16,028 bases of DNA from Gammaproteobacteria bacterium (GCA_009839585.1 VXPI01000032.1:1-16028), one strand, 5' to 3'. Positions 7,856-15,736 are shown, counted from the stretch's first letter. Program-made: numbers and translations. The notes: generated by a model from the sequence alone, not told the origin.

Positions 7856-9040
7856 ATGATCATACACGTCGATATGGATGCATTTTATGCCTCGGTTGAA
7901 GAACGGGAAAATCCCGAGATTCGTGGCAAGCCATTGATTGTGGGAGGGCATCCAGATAAAAGAGGGGTGGTCTCCGCCGCCAACTACCCTGCTAGACAGT
8001 TTGGAATACACAGTGCCATGCCCTCGGCTCTGGCTGTCCGGAAATGTCCGAATTTGCTGGTTATTCATCCACGACATGGACTTTATCGGGAAGTTTCCCA
8101 ACAGATTATCGATATATTCCAGCGTTATACGCCGATAATCGAACCGTTGTCGCTGGATGAGGCATTTTTGGACTGCAGTGGGAGTGAAAAACTCTACGGA
8201 GATTCAGTCAGGATTGGCAGGCAAATCAAGGTCGACATCGCAAACGAACTCAAGTTGGTTGCATCCGTTGGTATCGCGCCAAACAAGTTTCTTGCCAAGC
8301 TCGCAAGTGATCACAGGAAGCCTGATGGTTTTACCGTGGTTACAGAAGATCGGGTTCAGGACTTTCTGGATCCACTGCCGATAGACCGGATCTGGGGAAT
8401 TGGCAAGGTTGGTAGCGCAAGATTCAGGTCTTCGGGAATTCGCACGGTAAAGGAATTGAGGCTCACCGATCCTGGAATCCTCAAGAACCTGTTGGGTCAG
8501 GACAGCACGAAGATTCGAAATCTCGCTTGCGGAATTGATGATCGAAAAGTAACTCCCGACAACGAAGTAAAATCGATTTCCCAGGAAACAACCTTTGCTA
8601 AAAATGTCAGTGATTACAGTGCAATTGAATCAACAGCAATCTACCTGACTGAAAGTGTATGCTACCGGCTTCGGAAAGCTGCTCTCGAAGGCCGGGTGAT
8701 CAAGGTCAAAATCCGTTTTGCGGATTTTCATACGATTAGTCGTTCGCAAACTCTGGAAAGATCCAGTAATCTGACCCAAACGGTCTGGAAAATTGTTCGA
8801 TCCCTGATTTCTGAAGAATTGCGGGGGCAATCCTTCAAAATCAGGCTGGTCGGAGTTGGAGTTTCTGGATTCGACTCGGATTCATGTCAGCAGAGTTCAA
8901 TTTTTGACCATTTGAAACGAAACAACGAGAACGGTAATTCAACCGGTTCCGTTGATCATCTGACCGATGAAATCCGCAACCGCTTCGGCCGCGATATGAT
9001 TCAACTGGGTCGATCAGTAGGCTCAAGGAAAGATCCATGA
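7856..9040 (+). CDS. dinB: DNA polymerase IV (DinB, Y-family translesion polymerase)
   Basis: This is a 394-residue error-prone polymerase for lesion bypass. The start is taken as the ATG at 7856, giving MIIHVDMDAFYASVE as in the family; a TTG two codons upstream is less likely. Catalytic residues are intact: D6 and D8 in HVDMD, and D101-E102 in PLSLDEAFLD. Y11 occupies the steric-gate position. The palm continues through VVSAANYPARQFG and SVGIAPNKFLAKLASD, and a helix-hairpin-helix region is seen at IWGIGKVGSARFRSSGI. The little-finger domain is complete (about 230-350). Near the C-terminus QSSIFDHL resembles the QLSLF-type beta-clamp binding motif. The gene stands alone, divergent from ccmA and convergent with the SDR. 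No LexA box is seen, so SOS control is not supported by this sequence. Confidence 0.96.
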   Translation: MIIHVDMDAFYASVEERENPEIRGKPLIVGGHPDKRGVVSAANYPARQFGIHSAMPSALAVRKCPNLLVIHPRHGLYREVSQQIIDIFQRYTPIIEPLSLDEAFLDCSGSEKLYGDSVRIGRQIKVDIANELKLVASVGIAPNKFLAKLASDHRKPDGFTVVTEDRVQDFLDPLPIDRIWGIGKVGSARFRSSGIRTVKELRLTDPGILKNLLGQDSTKIRNLACGIDDRKVTPDNEVKSISQETTFAKNVSDYSAIESTAIYLTESVCYRLRKAALEGRVIKVKIRFADFHTISRSQTLERSSNLTQTVWKIVRSLISEELRGQSFKIRLVGVGVSGFDSDSCQQSSIFDHLKRNNENGNSTGSVDHLTDEIRNRFGRDMIQLGRSVGSRKDP

Positions 9041-9064
9041 GCAATGATTATGCGTCATTGCTCA
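9038..9064. terminator. Perfect inverted repeat joining the stop codons of dinB and the SDR
   Basis: TGAGCAATGA (9038-9047) and TCATTGCTCA (9055-9064) are perfect reverse complements around a 7-nt loop. The TGA of dinB is the first three bases of the left arm, and the TGA of the convergent SDR gene is the last three of the right arm. The position and symmetry suggest a shared bidirectional 3' end or terminator for both genes. No strong T-run follows on either side, so classical Rho-independent termination is not assured. Confidence 0.5.
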
Positions 9065-9766
9065 GTGAATCAATGCGCCTCCATCCACATCGATAGTAGT
9101 TCCGGTCACAAAATCATTTTCGAGCGCGAACAGGATAGCCCTGGCAACTTCTCCAGGTTTGCCTGCTCGGGGAATGAGGTGGTTTTTCGTGGATTCGGAC
9201 AGAAACATCTCCCGATCATGCCCTTGCTGTGAAAACATGGGGGTATCGATCAAACCCGGCGCAACCGCATTGATCCGTATCGGTTTCAACTCATGAGCCA
9301 TGCCACGAACAAAGCCTTCAACAGCATTGCCTACTGTTGAGATCGCAATATAGCCTGGTTTGAAGCGTCTGGCCGGATACCCACTGACCAGAACAATTGC
9401 GCCGCTTGATTTCATATGTCTTGCACCGATATGGATTGAGTTCGTATATCCCCACAGTTTGGCAAAAGACGCCTGAAATCCTTCCATGTCCATCTCCAGA
9501 AAGGGGCCAACTGCCCGCTTGCCACCTGTGGCGGAATTGACCAGATAATCGATCGGCCCATGGCGATCAAAAAATTCCTGCAAAGCTTCCCTGTCGATCA
9601 CATCAACACTCTCAATCTGAACTCCTGGTATTTGCTCATCAAGCACTCCACGTCGACTGCCCACAACAACCTCGACTCCGCGTTTTGCCAATAGCCGGGA
9701 GGTTTCAAGTCCAATACCCGAACTACCACCGAGTACGATCGCTTTTTTACCGTTTGAATGACTCAT
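9062..9766 (-). CDS. Short-chain dehydrogenase/reductase family protein, atypical active site
   Basis: This 234-residue protein has a Rossmann fold. The nucleotide-binding motif GGSSGIG (13-19), an NSATG in place of the usual NNAG (77-81), the RINAVAPGLIDTPMF segment (164-178), and the closing TGTTIDVDGG are all classical-SDR features. The usual YxxxK is absent: the matching stretch is Y139-I-A-I-S143, with serine where lysine is expected. S128 in LVSGYPARR may be the active-site serine, but its spacing to Y139 is short. The protein belongs to a divergent SDR group; I do not know its substrate. The 74-bp gap from panC leaves room for its own promoter. An AGGG-like ribosome site precedes the ATG at 9764-9766. 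It could be an oxidoreductase with altered catalysis or a non-catalytic NAD(P)-binding protein. Confidence 0.85.
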   Translation of the reverse strand: MSHSNGKKAIVLGGSSGIGLETSRLLAKRGVEVVVGSRRGVLDEQIPGVQIESVDVIDREALQEFFDRHGPIDYLVNSATGGKRAVGPFLEMDMEGFQASFAKLWGYTNSIHIGARHMKSSGAIVLVSGYPARRFKPGYIAISTVGNAVEGFVRGMAHELKPIRINAVAPGLIDTPMFSQQGHDREMFLSESTKNHLIPRAGKPGEVARAILFALENDFVTGTTIDVDGGALIH

Positions 9767-9795
9767 ATACTTTGCCCTGTTTGTAGAGATAGAAG

Positions 9796-9824
9796 ATTAT
9801 TGCCGAGTAACATGCATTATTGCC
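9796..9824 (-). repeat. Short direct repeat ATTATTGCC x2 in the panC-SDR gap
   Basis: ATTATTGCC occurs at 9796-9804 and again at 9816-9824, exactly 20 bp apart, about two helical turns. It lies in the 74-bp spacer upstream of the SDR gene. It could be a tandem regulator site, but two 9-bp copies can also be chance. Confidence 0.25.
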
Positions 9825-9840
9825 TGATTAATCGAGTGGT

Positions 9841-10716
9841 TCAGGGACCTTGCGGTTGGTCCAGGCGAAGATTGTCAATCAGGCGAACGCCGCCAATACG
9901 TGCTGCTACAAGCGCAATTGCAGAATCCATTGCTTTCTCGCTTGAATTCCAGTCATCAGGATTGCGTATTTCGGCATAATCAACGCTGATTCGTGGATGC
10001 TCAAGTGTTGTCTGCAGAATCTGGGTAAGCGTGCTCCGGTCGCGAACCGAAGATCTCCAGGCAAGTTGCGTCCTGTTCAATGCATGATAAATCCCGTTTG
10101 CAATATCAATATGGACTGTTCCCAATTGTTGATTGCGAGAGGATAATGCAAGACCGGTTTTGCTACGGATGGTGGGACATACCACAATCTGAATATCAAT
10201 TCCCGATCCCTTCAATTGACTTGACAGGTGTTTGACCACCAGAGTTTGCTGGAAGTCTTTCTCGCCAAAATATGCCTTGCAATCACCAACAGTTCGAAAC
10301 AGGCGATCAACGATTGTTGCAACACCATCAAAAAATCCCGGGCGATAAGTACCTTCCAGATCCGAGGCACAGGGCCCCGGATCAATGTGCCTGATCATAT
10401 CCGGATTGCCTGCTTCGGGAAAGAAGGTTTCCATGGTTCCTGAAAATGCCATATCGCATCCACATTGTCTGAGTATTTCCAGATCTTCATCCATATTGAT
10501 CGGGTAGTCGTTCAGGTCTTTAGGGTCATCAAACTGTAGCGGATTCACGAAAATGCTGGCACAGGTTCGGTCGTTTTCGGCAATCGCTCGCTTGAGCAGG
10601 GACAAATGTCCGTCATGAAGAGCTCCCATGGTTGCTACAAAGCCAACGTGCAAGTCCTCCTTACGCCATGACTGGCAGACTTGCCGGGCAGATTGAGGGT
10701 TGTCCAGAACCTTCAT
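9841..10716 (-). CDS. panC: Pantothenate synthetase (pantoate-beta-alanine ligase)
   Basis: This 291-residue cytoplasmic enzyme joins pantoate and beta-alanine with ATP to give pantothenate, the precursor of coenzyme A. The nucleotidyl-transferase HxGH signature lies in TMGALHDGHLSL (H34 and H37). SIFVNPLQF, FFDGVATIVDRLF, YFGEKDFQQTLVVKHL and GLALSSRN (KMSKS-like loop region) follow in the usual order. The start is the ATG at 10714-10716; a TTG just upstream is less likely. It begins 7 bp after the phosphatase gene. panC usually sits beside panB (and often panD), but neither is in this window, so here it has been joined to the ubiG group. A small Pro-rich N-terminus is not seen, and the C-terminal domain appears complete. 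Confidence 0.95.
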   Translation of the reverse strand: MKVLDNPQSARQVCQSWRKEDLHVGFVATMGALHDGHLSLLKRAIAENDRTCASIFVNPLQFDDPKDLNDYPINMDEDLEILRQCGCDMAFSGTMETFFPEAGNPDMIRHIDPGPCASDLEGTYRPGFFDGVATIVDRLFRTVGDCKAYFGEKDFQQTLVVKHLSSQLKGSGIDIQIVVCPTIRSKTGLALSSRNQQLGTVHIDIANGIYHALNRTQLAWRSSVRDRSTLTQILQTTLEHPRISVDYAEIRNPDDWNSSEKAMDSAIALVAARIGGVRLIDNLRLDQPQGP

Positions 10717-10723
10717 CAAAGGT

Positions 10724-11404
10724 CTAATCCGATAAGATATCCATCAGCTCGACTGGATTGTCGATAATGCAATCCGCACCCCAAAGTTCCGGCGGATTAT
10801 CGGGCATGTAGTACCCGTATCTGACTGCGACCGTTGCCATGCCCGCATTTTTCCCGGCGATGACATCTCGTGGATCATCTCCGACATAGATAGTTTTTGC
10901 TGGATCGGCATCAAGTAGCTGACAGGCGTACAGCAAGGGTTCGGGTTCCGGTTTCCTGGTTGGAAGTGTATCTCCGCCGACAATGCACCCTTCTGGCGGT
11001 TCCATGTGAAGGGCGGCAAGAAGCCGGCGTGATAGATCCTCCGGCTTGTTCGTTACAATTCCCCATGCGATTCCATTTGATCGCAAGTAGTCAAGGACCT
11101 CGGGCATTCCGCTAAAGAGCATTGATAGCGAGGCGATATCCTCCTTGTAGAAGCGAAGCATTTGCCTCCAGAGAGATTGCAGTCGGAGGTTTTCCTTATT
11201 GAATTCGAGATCAAACGCAACGCAGATCATTTTCATTGCGCCTTGTGAGACATAAGGGCGTATCACATCATGAGGAGTGGGGTCGTTGCCGCATTCTTCC
11301 TCAAGGCGGTTCAGGGCATTACACAGATCGCCATGTGAATCAACCAGGGTGCCATCAAGATCGAACAATACGGTCTGGACTGGAGTCGGTAGACGATGGT
11401 TCAT
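10724..11404 (-). CDS. mupP: HAD phosphatase, probably N-acetylmuramic acid 6-phosphate phosphatase (MupP) or phosphoglycolate phosphatase
   Basis: This 226-residue HAD-superfamily phosphatase carries all four motifs: nucleophile VLFDLDGTLVDS (D15, general acid D17), motif II GIVTNKP (T118), motif III lysine K151 in TRKPEPEP, and motif IV YVGDDPRD (D176 and D177). A helical cap lies between residues 25 and 95. Automatic annotation would call it Gph. Its position directly after ubiG (4-bp ATGA overlap) and features such as GIAWGIVTNKP and the C-terminal WGADCIIDNP-x-ELMDIL resemble the Pseudomonas MupP, which removes the phosphate from MurNAc-6-P in the peptidoglycan recycling route that bypasses fosfomycin. 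That resemblance is from memory. The partner genes amgK and murU are not in the window, so a role on 2-phosphoglycolate cannot be excluded. Confidence 0.82.
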   Translation of the reverse strand: MNHRLPTPVQTVLFDLDGTLVDSHGDLCNALNRLEEECGNDPTPHDVIRPYVSQGAMKMICVAFDLEFNKENLRLQSLWRQMLRFYKEDIASLSMLFSGMPEVLDYLRSNGIAWGIVTNKPEDLSRRLLAALHMEPPEGCIVGGDTLPTRKPEPEPLLYACQLLDADPAKTIYVGDDPRDVIAGKNAGMATVAVRYGYYMPDNPPELWGADCIIDNPVELMDILSD

Positions 11405-12141
11405 ATGCCTGATTCCGAGGGAATGGCACGGGTTATGTAATTTACCTCCGTAGACTTCACGAAGGAATATTGATCAAGAATAGGGTTATAGGATATTCCC
11501 TTTATATCAACAAGATAAATTTTAAATTTCTCGCACCACTTTAGAAGTTCGTATGGGCGTATGAATTTGCTGTAGTCGTGAGTGCCTTTCGGCAACAAGC
11601 CGAGAACGTATTCGGCCCCAACAATAGCCTGGGCAAAGGATTTGAGATTACGGTTTATTGTCGAAAAGTAGACTGAACCTCCCGGCTTGATGAGTTTTGC
11701 GCAACTTTCTACCAGACTACATGGGTCTGGAACATGTTCAAGTGCTTCCAGGCAGGTGACAATATCCCATTGTGCTTGAGTAGCTTCCGCTAGTTCGTGA
11801 GCGGCTATGCATTGATAGTCGATTTTGACATTGTGTTGCTGGGCGTGTGTTCTTGCAACGCCAAGGATTTCATCCGAGACGTCGATACCGGTAACCCTGG
11901 CACCCAGATTGGCCATGCCTTCGCTCAGGATACCTCCACCACAACCGACATCACAGACCCTTTTGCCAGATAGAGGTGTATGTTCATCGATAAACCCCAG
12001 TCGTAGTGGGTTGATGCGGTGCAGTGCTCCGAAATCACCTTTGGGATTCCACCATTGGTCCATGGGGACCTCGAACTTTGCGCGTTCGATACTGTCCACA
12101 TTATCATCAATGTGGCCGGATTTGCCTGGATTCCTGATCAT
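11401..12141 (-). CDS. ubiG: Ubiquinone biosynthesis O-methyltransferase UbiG
   Basis: This 246-residue class I SAM-dependent methyltransferase carries out both O-methylations of ubiquinone biosynthesis. The N-terminal DDNVDSIERAKFEVPMDQWW followed by FGALHRINPLRLGFI is characteristic of UbiG. Motif I VCDVGCGGGILSEGMA lies at 62-77, the acidic SAM-ribose residue in VTGIDVSD follows, and the CLEALEHVPDP motif is intact. The C-terminal part has the FSTINRN, GAEYVLGLLPKGTHDYSKFIRP and DIKGISYNP family stretches. It overlaps mtaD upstream and the phosphatase downstream by 4 bp each (ATGA), so the three are probably translated together. Each reaction releases S-adenosylhomocysteine, a possible substrate of the adjacent deaminase. 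Confidence 0.96.
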   Translation of the reverse strand: MIRNPGKSGHIDDNVDSIERAKFEVPMDQWWNPKGDFGALHRINPLRLGFIDEHTPLSGKRVCDVGCGGGILSEGMANLGARVTGIDVSDEILGVARTHAQQHNVKIDYQCIAAHELAEATQAQWDIVTCLEALEHVPDPCSLVESCAKLIKPGGSVYFSTINRNLKSFAQAIVGAEYVLGLLPKGTHDYSKFIRPYELLKWCEKFKIYLVDIKGISYNPILDQYSFVKSTEVNYITRAIPSESGI

Positions 12142-13454
12142 GACGGCAAGATTCTATCGCGCCATTCCCGGGCGACAGCTATGGACTGTTGCTCGTCAAT
12201 CGTAGTGAGCGATCCTTCCTTCAATAACCGTTTGCCGGCAATCCACACATCGGTAACCTGGTCCCGGGATGCGCTGTATACGATTTGGCTAGCCGGGTTG
12301 TAGCAAGGTTGAGTCGCAGGATGCGACAGGTCAAGCGCTACCAGATCTGCTGATTTGCCGATTTCTACAGAACCGATTTCATGATCGAGATTCAGGGCTC
12401 TGGCACCGTTCAGGGTTGCAATACGAAGCGTCGTATAAGCATCCAGGGACTTGGCGGATTTGCTGACTATTTTTGCAAACAGGGAAGCCGTGCGCATTTC
12501 TCCGATCATGTCCAGGTCGTTATTACTTGAAGCGCCGTCGGTACCGAGGGCAAGATTGATTCCGTGACTGATCAACTCGCCTGCGGGGCAACACCCGGAA
12601 GACAATTTGAGGTTCGATTCGGGGCAGTGGATAACATGAACCTTATGCTCGGCCAGACTTTGAATTTCATCCGCTTTCAGCTGGGTCATGTGTACCGCCA
12701 TCAATCGTTGATTGACCAGGCCCAGGCGGTGCAAGCGTTCAAGTGGACGAACTCCGGTCTCGCAAACAGCTCGTTCTACCTCTTCAGATGTTTCGTGTAC
12801 GTGGATATGAACCTGACAGTCGAGTTCTGACGACAGCTCTGCGATTCTCGCGAGCGTACTGTCCGACACTGTATAGGGAGCGTGAGGAGAGAGACAGGTG
12901 GTAATGAGAGATGATTTCTCGAGCGAAGTTCGAAGGTCAAGGCCCTTTTGAATATATTCATCCGGGTCTTTTGCCCAGACTGTTGGGAACTCAATCACAA
13001 TCATGCCGACGCAAGCCCTGATTCCGCAGGCCTCGGATTGCTCTGCGACTATATCCGGGAAGAAATACATGTCATTGAAGCAGGTTGTACCGCCTCGGAG
13101 CATTTCTGCACATGCCAGATTTGTCCCGGCCTTGATGAATCCCTGATCGACCCATTTGGCTTCCGCCGGCCAAATATGCTCGGTTAGCCACACTTGCATG
13201 GGTAAGTCATCGGCCAGGCCTCGAAAAAGAACCATTGGAGCATGCGTATGTGCATTTACCAGTCCCGGAATAATGGCATGTTCGTTTAATTCGACAACGC
13301 TATCGGATAGGTATTGAGCCTTCAGTTCTGATTTCCCGGCTACAGCAACGATACGTCCAGCATCAATGGCTATGCCGTAATCTTCATGAATTGAATTCGC
13401 ATCATCGACAGGAATAATCCACTTGGGAAGGATAATCTGTTCAACGTGATCCAT
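12138..13454 (-). CDS. mtaD: 5'-methylthioadenosine/S-adenosylhomocysteine deaminase (TRZ/ATZ amidohydrolase)
   Basis: This is a 438-residue metal-dependent amidohydrolase. The metal ligands expected for the family are all seen: H69 and H71 in NAHTHAPM, H218 with E221 in HIHVHETSEE, H255 in LMAVHM, and D306 in LGTDGASSNND. GLVNAHTHAPMVLFRG and NAHTH-centred features match the MTA/SAH deaminases, which convert these nucleosides to the inosine forms and ammonia. I chose the ATG at 13452-13454 over a TTG three codons upstream. Small composite beta domains lie at both ends, as usual. The neighbours fit: metY is two genes upstream, and the SAM-using ubiG overlaps its end. Other amidohydrolases of the group act on guanine, cytosine or triazines, so the exact substrate is inferred from context and from the same arrangement in Pseudomonas. 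Confidence 0.9.
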   Translation of the reverse strand: MDHVEQIILPKWIIPVDDANSIHEDYGIAIDAGRIVAVAGKSELKAQYLSDSVVELNEHAIIPGLVNAHTHAPMVLFRGLADDLPMQVWLTEHIWPAEAKWVDQGFIKAGTNLACAEMLRGGTTCFNDMYFFPDIVAEQSEACGIRACVGMIVIEFPTVWAKDPDEYIQKGLDLRTSLEKSSLITTCLSPHAPYTVSDSTLARIAELSSELDCQVHIHVHETSEEVERAVCETGVRPLERLHRLGLVNQRLMAVHMTQLKADEIQSLAEHKVHVIHCPESNLKLSSGCCPAGELISHGINLALGTDGASSNNDLDMIGEMRTASLFAKIVSKSAKSLDAYTTLRIATLNGARALNLDHEIGSVEIGKSADLVALDLSHPATQPCYNPASQIVYSASRDQVTDVWIAGKRLLKEGSLTTIDEQQSIAVAREWRDRILPS

Positions 13455-13512
13455 TATTCGCAAACTGTCGTAGAAAGGGATTTGCCGGGTTGCTGAATGG
13501 TTGAGAACACAC

Positions 13513-14310
13513 TTAGCGACAGATAAACCTCTTCAGGCTATCCAGAACACCGTCGGGTGATTCAAACATGAGGTTATGACCGCATCCGTTGATGAGTTCG
13601 ACTTTCGCATTCCTGTTCTTTTCCGCTTCCTGTACGGCTAGTTTTGCAGGTGCCATCTTGTCGAGTTTTCCGCTAACGAACAAAATAGGACAGTGTACCC
13701 GCCCGAAGGCCTGTTCGCCGCCCGTATAGTTATTGCAGGCCTGCAAATTGCAGTAGATGGCATCCTTGCTGTTATTTTCCATCATGCTCATTTGCATGCC
13801 TGCAGACCAGAATCCTGGCACGGGCTCTCCTCCAGTTCTTGAAGCATGGCTCCACTGCGTCATCATGGAGTATGCCTTGCTTGGATTCTCTTTAGCTGCG
13901 TTCATGAGAGCCGGGGCAACCTGCATTGGATAGCAAAATCCGACTAGTGACAGTGATTTCAGGTTGTGTACATCAGAATCGAGTTGTGATGCAGCCTCGA
14001 GTGCCGTCAGTGCGCCCATGCTGTGGCCAACCAGATGGATCGACCGACAGCCGGCACTGCCCAAAATATGGACAAGCCACTCTGCCATGTCTTCAATACT
14101 GGATAGAAGCCTGCCCTGACTGAGTCTGTGCCCCGGAAGATCCACAGCCAGTACATTGTATCCGTGATAGGCAAAATACCGGCTTTGGTGAGACCAGACG
14201 GAATGATCCATGGAAGCACCATGTACAAATACCACAGTTTCCAGAACGGGGTCGATCTTGTGGGTGCCGGTATAAGCGTAGTATTGAGTCTGGCCCAGAG
14301 AGATATGCAT
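13513..14310 (-). CDS. Alpha/beta-fold hydrolase of unknown substrate
   Basis: This 265-residue cytoplasmic alpha/beta hydrolase has a complete predicted triad: nucleophile S97 in LVGHSMGAL, acid D217 in SGKLDKMAPA, and H245 in NGCGHNLMF. The oxyanion stretch VFVHGASMDHSVW (28-40) and the strand VLAVDLPGH (53-61) are typical. The cap region (about 125-200) is rich in Met and Asn and gives no clue to the substrate. No signal peptide or membrane segment is seen. It begins 15 bp after metY and ends 58 bp before mtaD, so it is probably in the same transcript. It is much shorter than MetX (homoserine acetyltransferase), so it is not the missing partner of MetY. An esterase or C-C hydrolase role is possible. 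Confidence 0.85.
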   Translation of the reverse strand: MHISLGQTQYYAYTGTHKIDPVLETVVFVHGASMDHSVWSHQSRYFAYHGYNVLAVDLPGHRLSQGRLLSSIEDMAEWLVHILGSAGCRSIHLVGHSMGALTALEAASQLDSDVHNLKSLSLVGFCYPMQVAPALMNAAKENPSKAYSMMTQWSHASRTGGEPVPGFWSAGMQMSMMENNSKDAIYCNLQACNNYTGGEQAFGRVHCPILFVSGKLDKMAPAKLAVQEAEKNRNAKVELINGCGHNLMFESPDGVLDSLKRFICR

Positions 14311-14325
14311 ATGCTCAATACCGTT

Positions 14326-15630
14326 CTAGTTCCTAGCAGCTTTTTCCGCGAGATACAAGCCTTTTGACAGATCTTCAGTCAGGTCGCCAATATCCTCAAG
14401 TCCGACTGACAGCCGGATAGTGCCCTCGGTAATTCCGGCTTTTTCCAGGTCTTCCTTACTCATGCGATGATGAGTCGTACTGGCCGGATGAATAATCAGG
14501 GACTTTGCATCTCCAACATTCGCCAGGTGCGAAAAAATTTCCAGGCCTTCGGTAAATGCCTGGCCGGCTTTGCGTCCACCCTTTAATGAGAAACTGAAGA
14601 TTGAGCCAGCTCCACGGGGTAGCAAGGTTTTCGCCAGCTCATAGTCTGGGTGTTCGGGCAATTCAGGATAACTGATCTCTTCAACTTGATCTGACGACTG
14701 CAGGAATTCGATGACTTTACGGGTGTTTTCAATGTGCCGCTGCATTCTGAGCGAGAGCGTCTCGATGCCTTGCAGGATGTAGAAAGCCACGGTTGGAGCC
14801 ATACATGCACCAAAGTCCCGCATTCCCTCGCGACGAGCCCTTATCAGAAATCCACCCTGGCTCATTTCCTCATCGAAAGTCATTTCATGAAAACCAGAAT
14901 AAGGTTCTGAAAGCGTTTCAAATTTACCGCTGGACTCCCAGTCAAATCTGCCATGATCAACCAGAACACCGCCAATGACCGTGCCGTGTCCGCATAAGAA
15001 TTTGGTAGCTGAATGCATGATCAGATTCGCCCCATGCTCAAAGGGTTTCATCAGGTATGGTGTGGTAAATGTCGAATCGATCATGAGGGGGATTTTGTGC
15101 TCATGGGCAATTTCAGCGACAACCGGGATGTTCATGATGTCATTACCGGGGTTGCCGATGGTCTCGCCAAAAATCAGCTGGGTATTAGGGCGGATCGCTT
15201 TGCGAATACCGTCTATGTCGCGTGGCGAGACGAAGGTCGTTTCAATGCCGAATCGGGGCAGGGTGTATTCGAGCAGATTGTGGGACCCACCGTAGATGGC
15301 GCTTGAAGAAACAATGTGTGAATTGGATCCCATAATGGTGGCAATTGCCAAGTGGAGCGATGCCTGGCCACTTGAAGTTGCAATGCCTCCAATTCCCTCT
15401 TCAAGTGCTGCAATTCGCTCTTCGAGCACTGCTGTTGTTGGATTGGAAAGACGGGAGTAGGCATGTCCGGGTCTTTCCATGTTGAACAGGGATGCTGCGT
15501 GATCGCTGTCCTTGAAGACATAACTTGTGGTTTGATAGATCGGAACTGCCCGTGCGCCATGGACAGGATCAGGTCGTTGCCCGGCATGCAGGGAGAGTGT
15601 GTCGAATCGGGTGCGGATTGGCCGTTGCAT
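14326..15630 (-). CDS. metY: O-acetylhomoserine aminocarboxypropyltransferase (sulfhydrylase) MetY
   Basis: This is a 434-residue PLP enzyme of the Cys/Met metabolism family that makes homocysteine from O-acetylhomoserine and sulfide. The start is the ATG at 15628-15630, giving MQRPIRTRFDTLSLHAGQ, as in MetY proteins. The open frame continues another 85 codons upstream, but those residues are low-quality and unlike the family. The PLP lysine is K210 in HSATKFLCGHG, and the expected Y113-G in AIYGGSHNLL, TSSGQASLHLA and IDSTFTTPYLMKPFEHG are present. The C-terminal NVGDAKSLIIHPASTTHHRMS is also typical. The region before the ATG is a 353-bp spacer with several inverted repeats and no clear Shine-Dalgarno. 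Cystathionine gamma-synthase and the O-succinylhomoserine enzyme are relatives, but the long insert and overall sequence favour MetY. Confidence 0.93.
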   Translation of the reverse strand: MQRPIRTRFDTLSLHAGQRPDPVHGARAVPIYQTTSYVFKDSDHAASLFNMERPGHAYSRLSNPTTAVLEERIAALEEGIGGIATSSGQASLHLAIATIMGSNSHIVSSSAIYGGSHNLLEYTLPRFGIETTFVSPRDIDGIRKAIRPNTQLIFGETIGNPGNDIMNIPVVAEIAHEHKIPLMIDSTFTTPYLMKPFEHGANLIMHSATKFLCGHGTVIGGVLVDHGRFDWESSGKFETLSEPYSGFHEMTFDEEMSQGGFLIRARREGMRDFGACMAPTVAFYILQGIETLSLRMQRHIENTRKVIEFLQSSDQVEEISYPELPEHPDYELAKTLLPRGAGSIFSFSLKGGRKAGQAFTEGLEIFSHLANVGDAKSLIIHPASTTHHRMSKEDLEKAGITEGTIRLSVGLEDIGDLTEDLSKGLYLAEKAARN

Positions 15631-15705
15631 GAGGAGAAGGTTAGACTTGAAATGCTGGAAATTATACTGGAAAGAGAGAATATCTAAATGATAACCCTGA
15701 AATCC

Positions 15706-15736
15706 CTGCTGATTCGGCAGCAGCCTTGTTAGGCTG
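15706..15736 (-). promoter_or_regulatory. Two overlapping, competing stems in the metY leader
   Basis: CTGCTG at 15706-15711 pairs with CAGCAG at 15718-15723, and CAGCC at 15721-15725 pairs with GGCTG at 15732-15736. They share bases 15721-15723, so the full forms of both stems cannot exist together. The element lies about 75-105 nt before the metY ATG. Competing stems are typical of attenuators, but no terminator stem is visible here. Confidence 0.35.
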
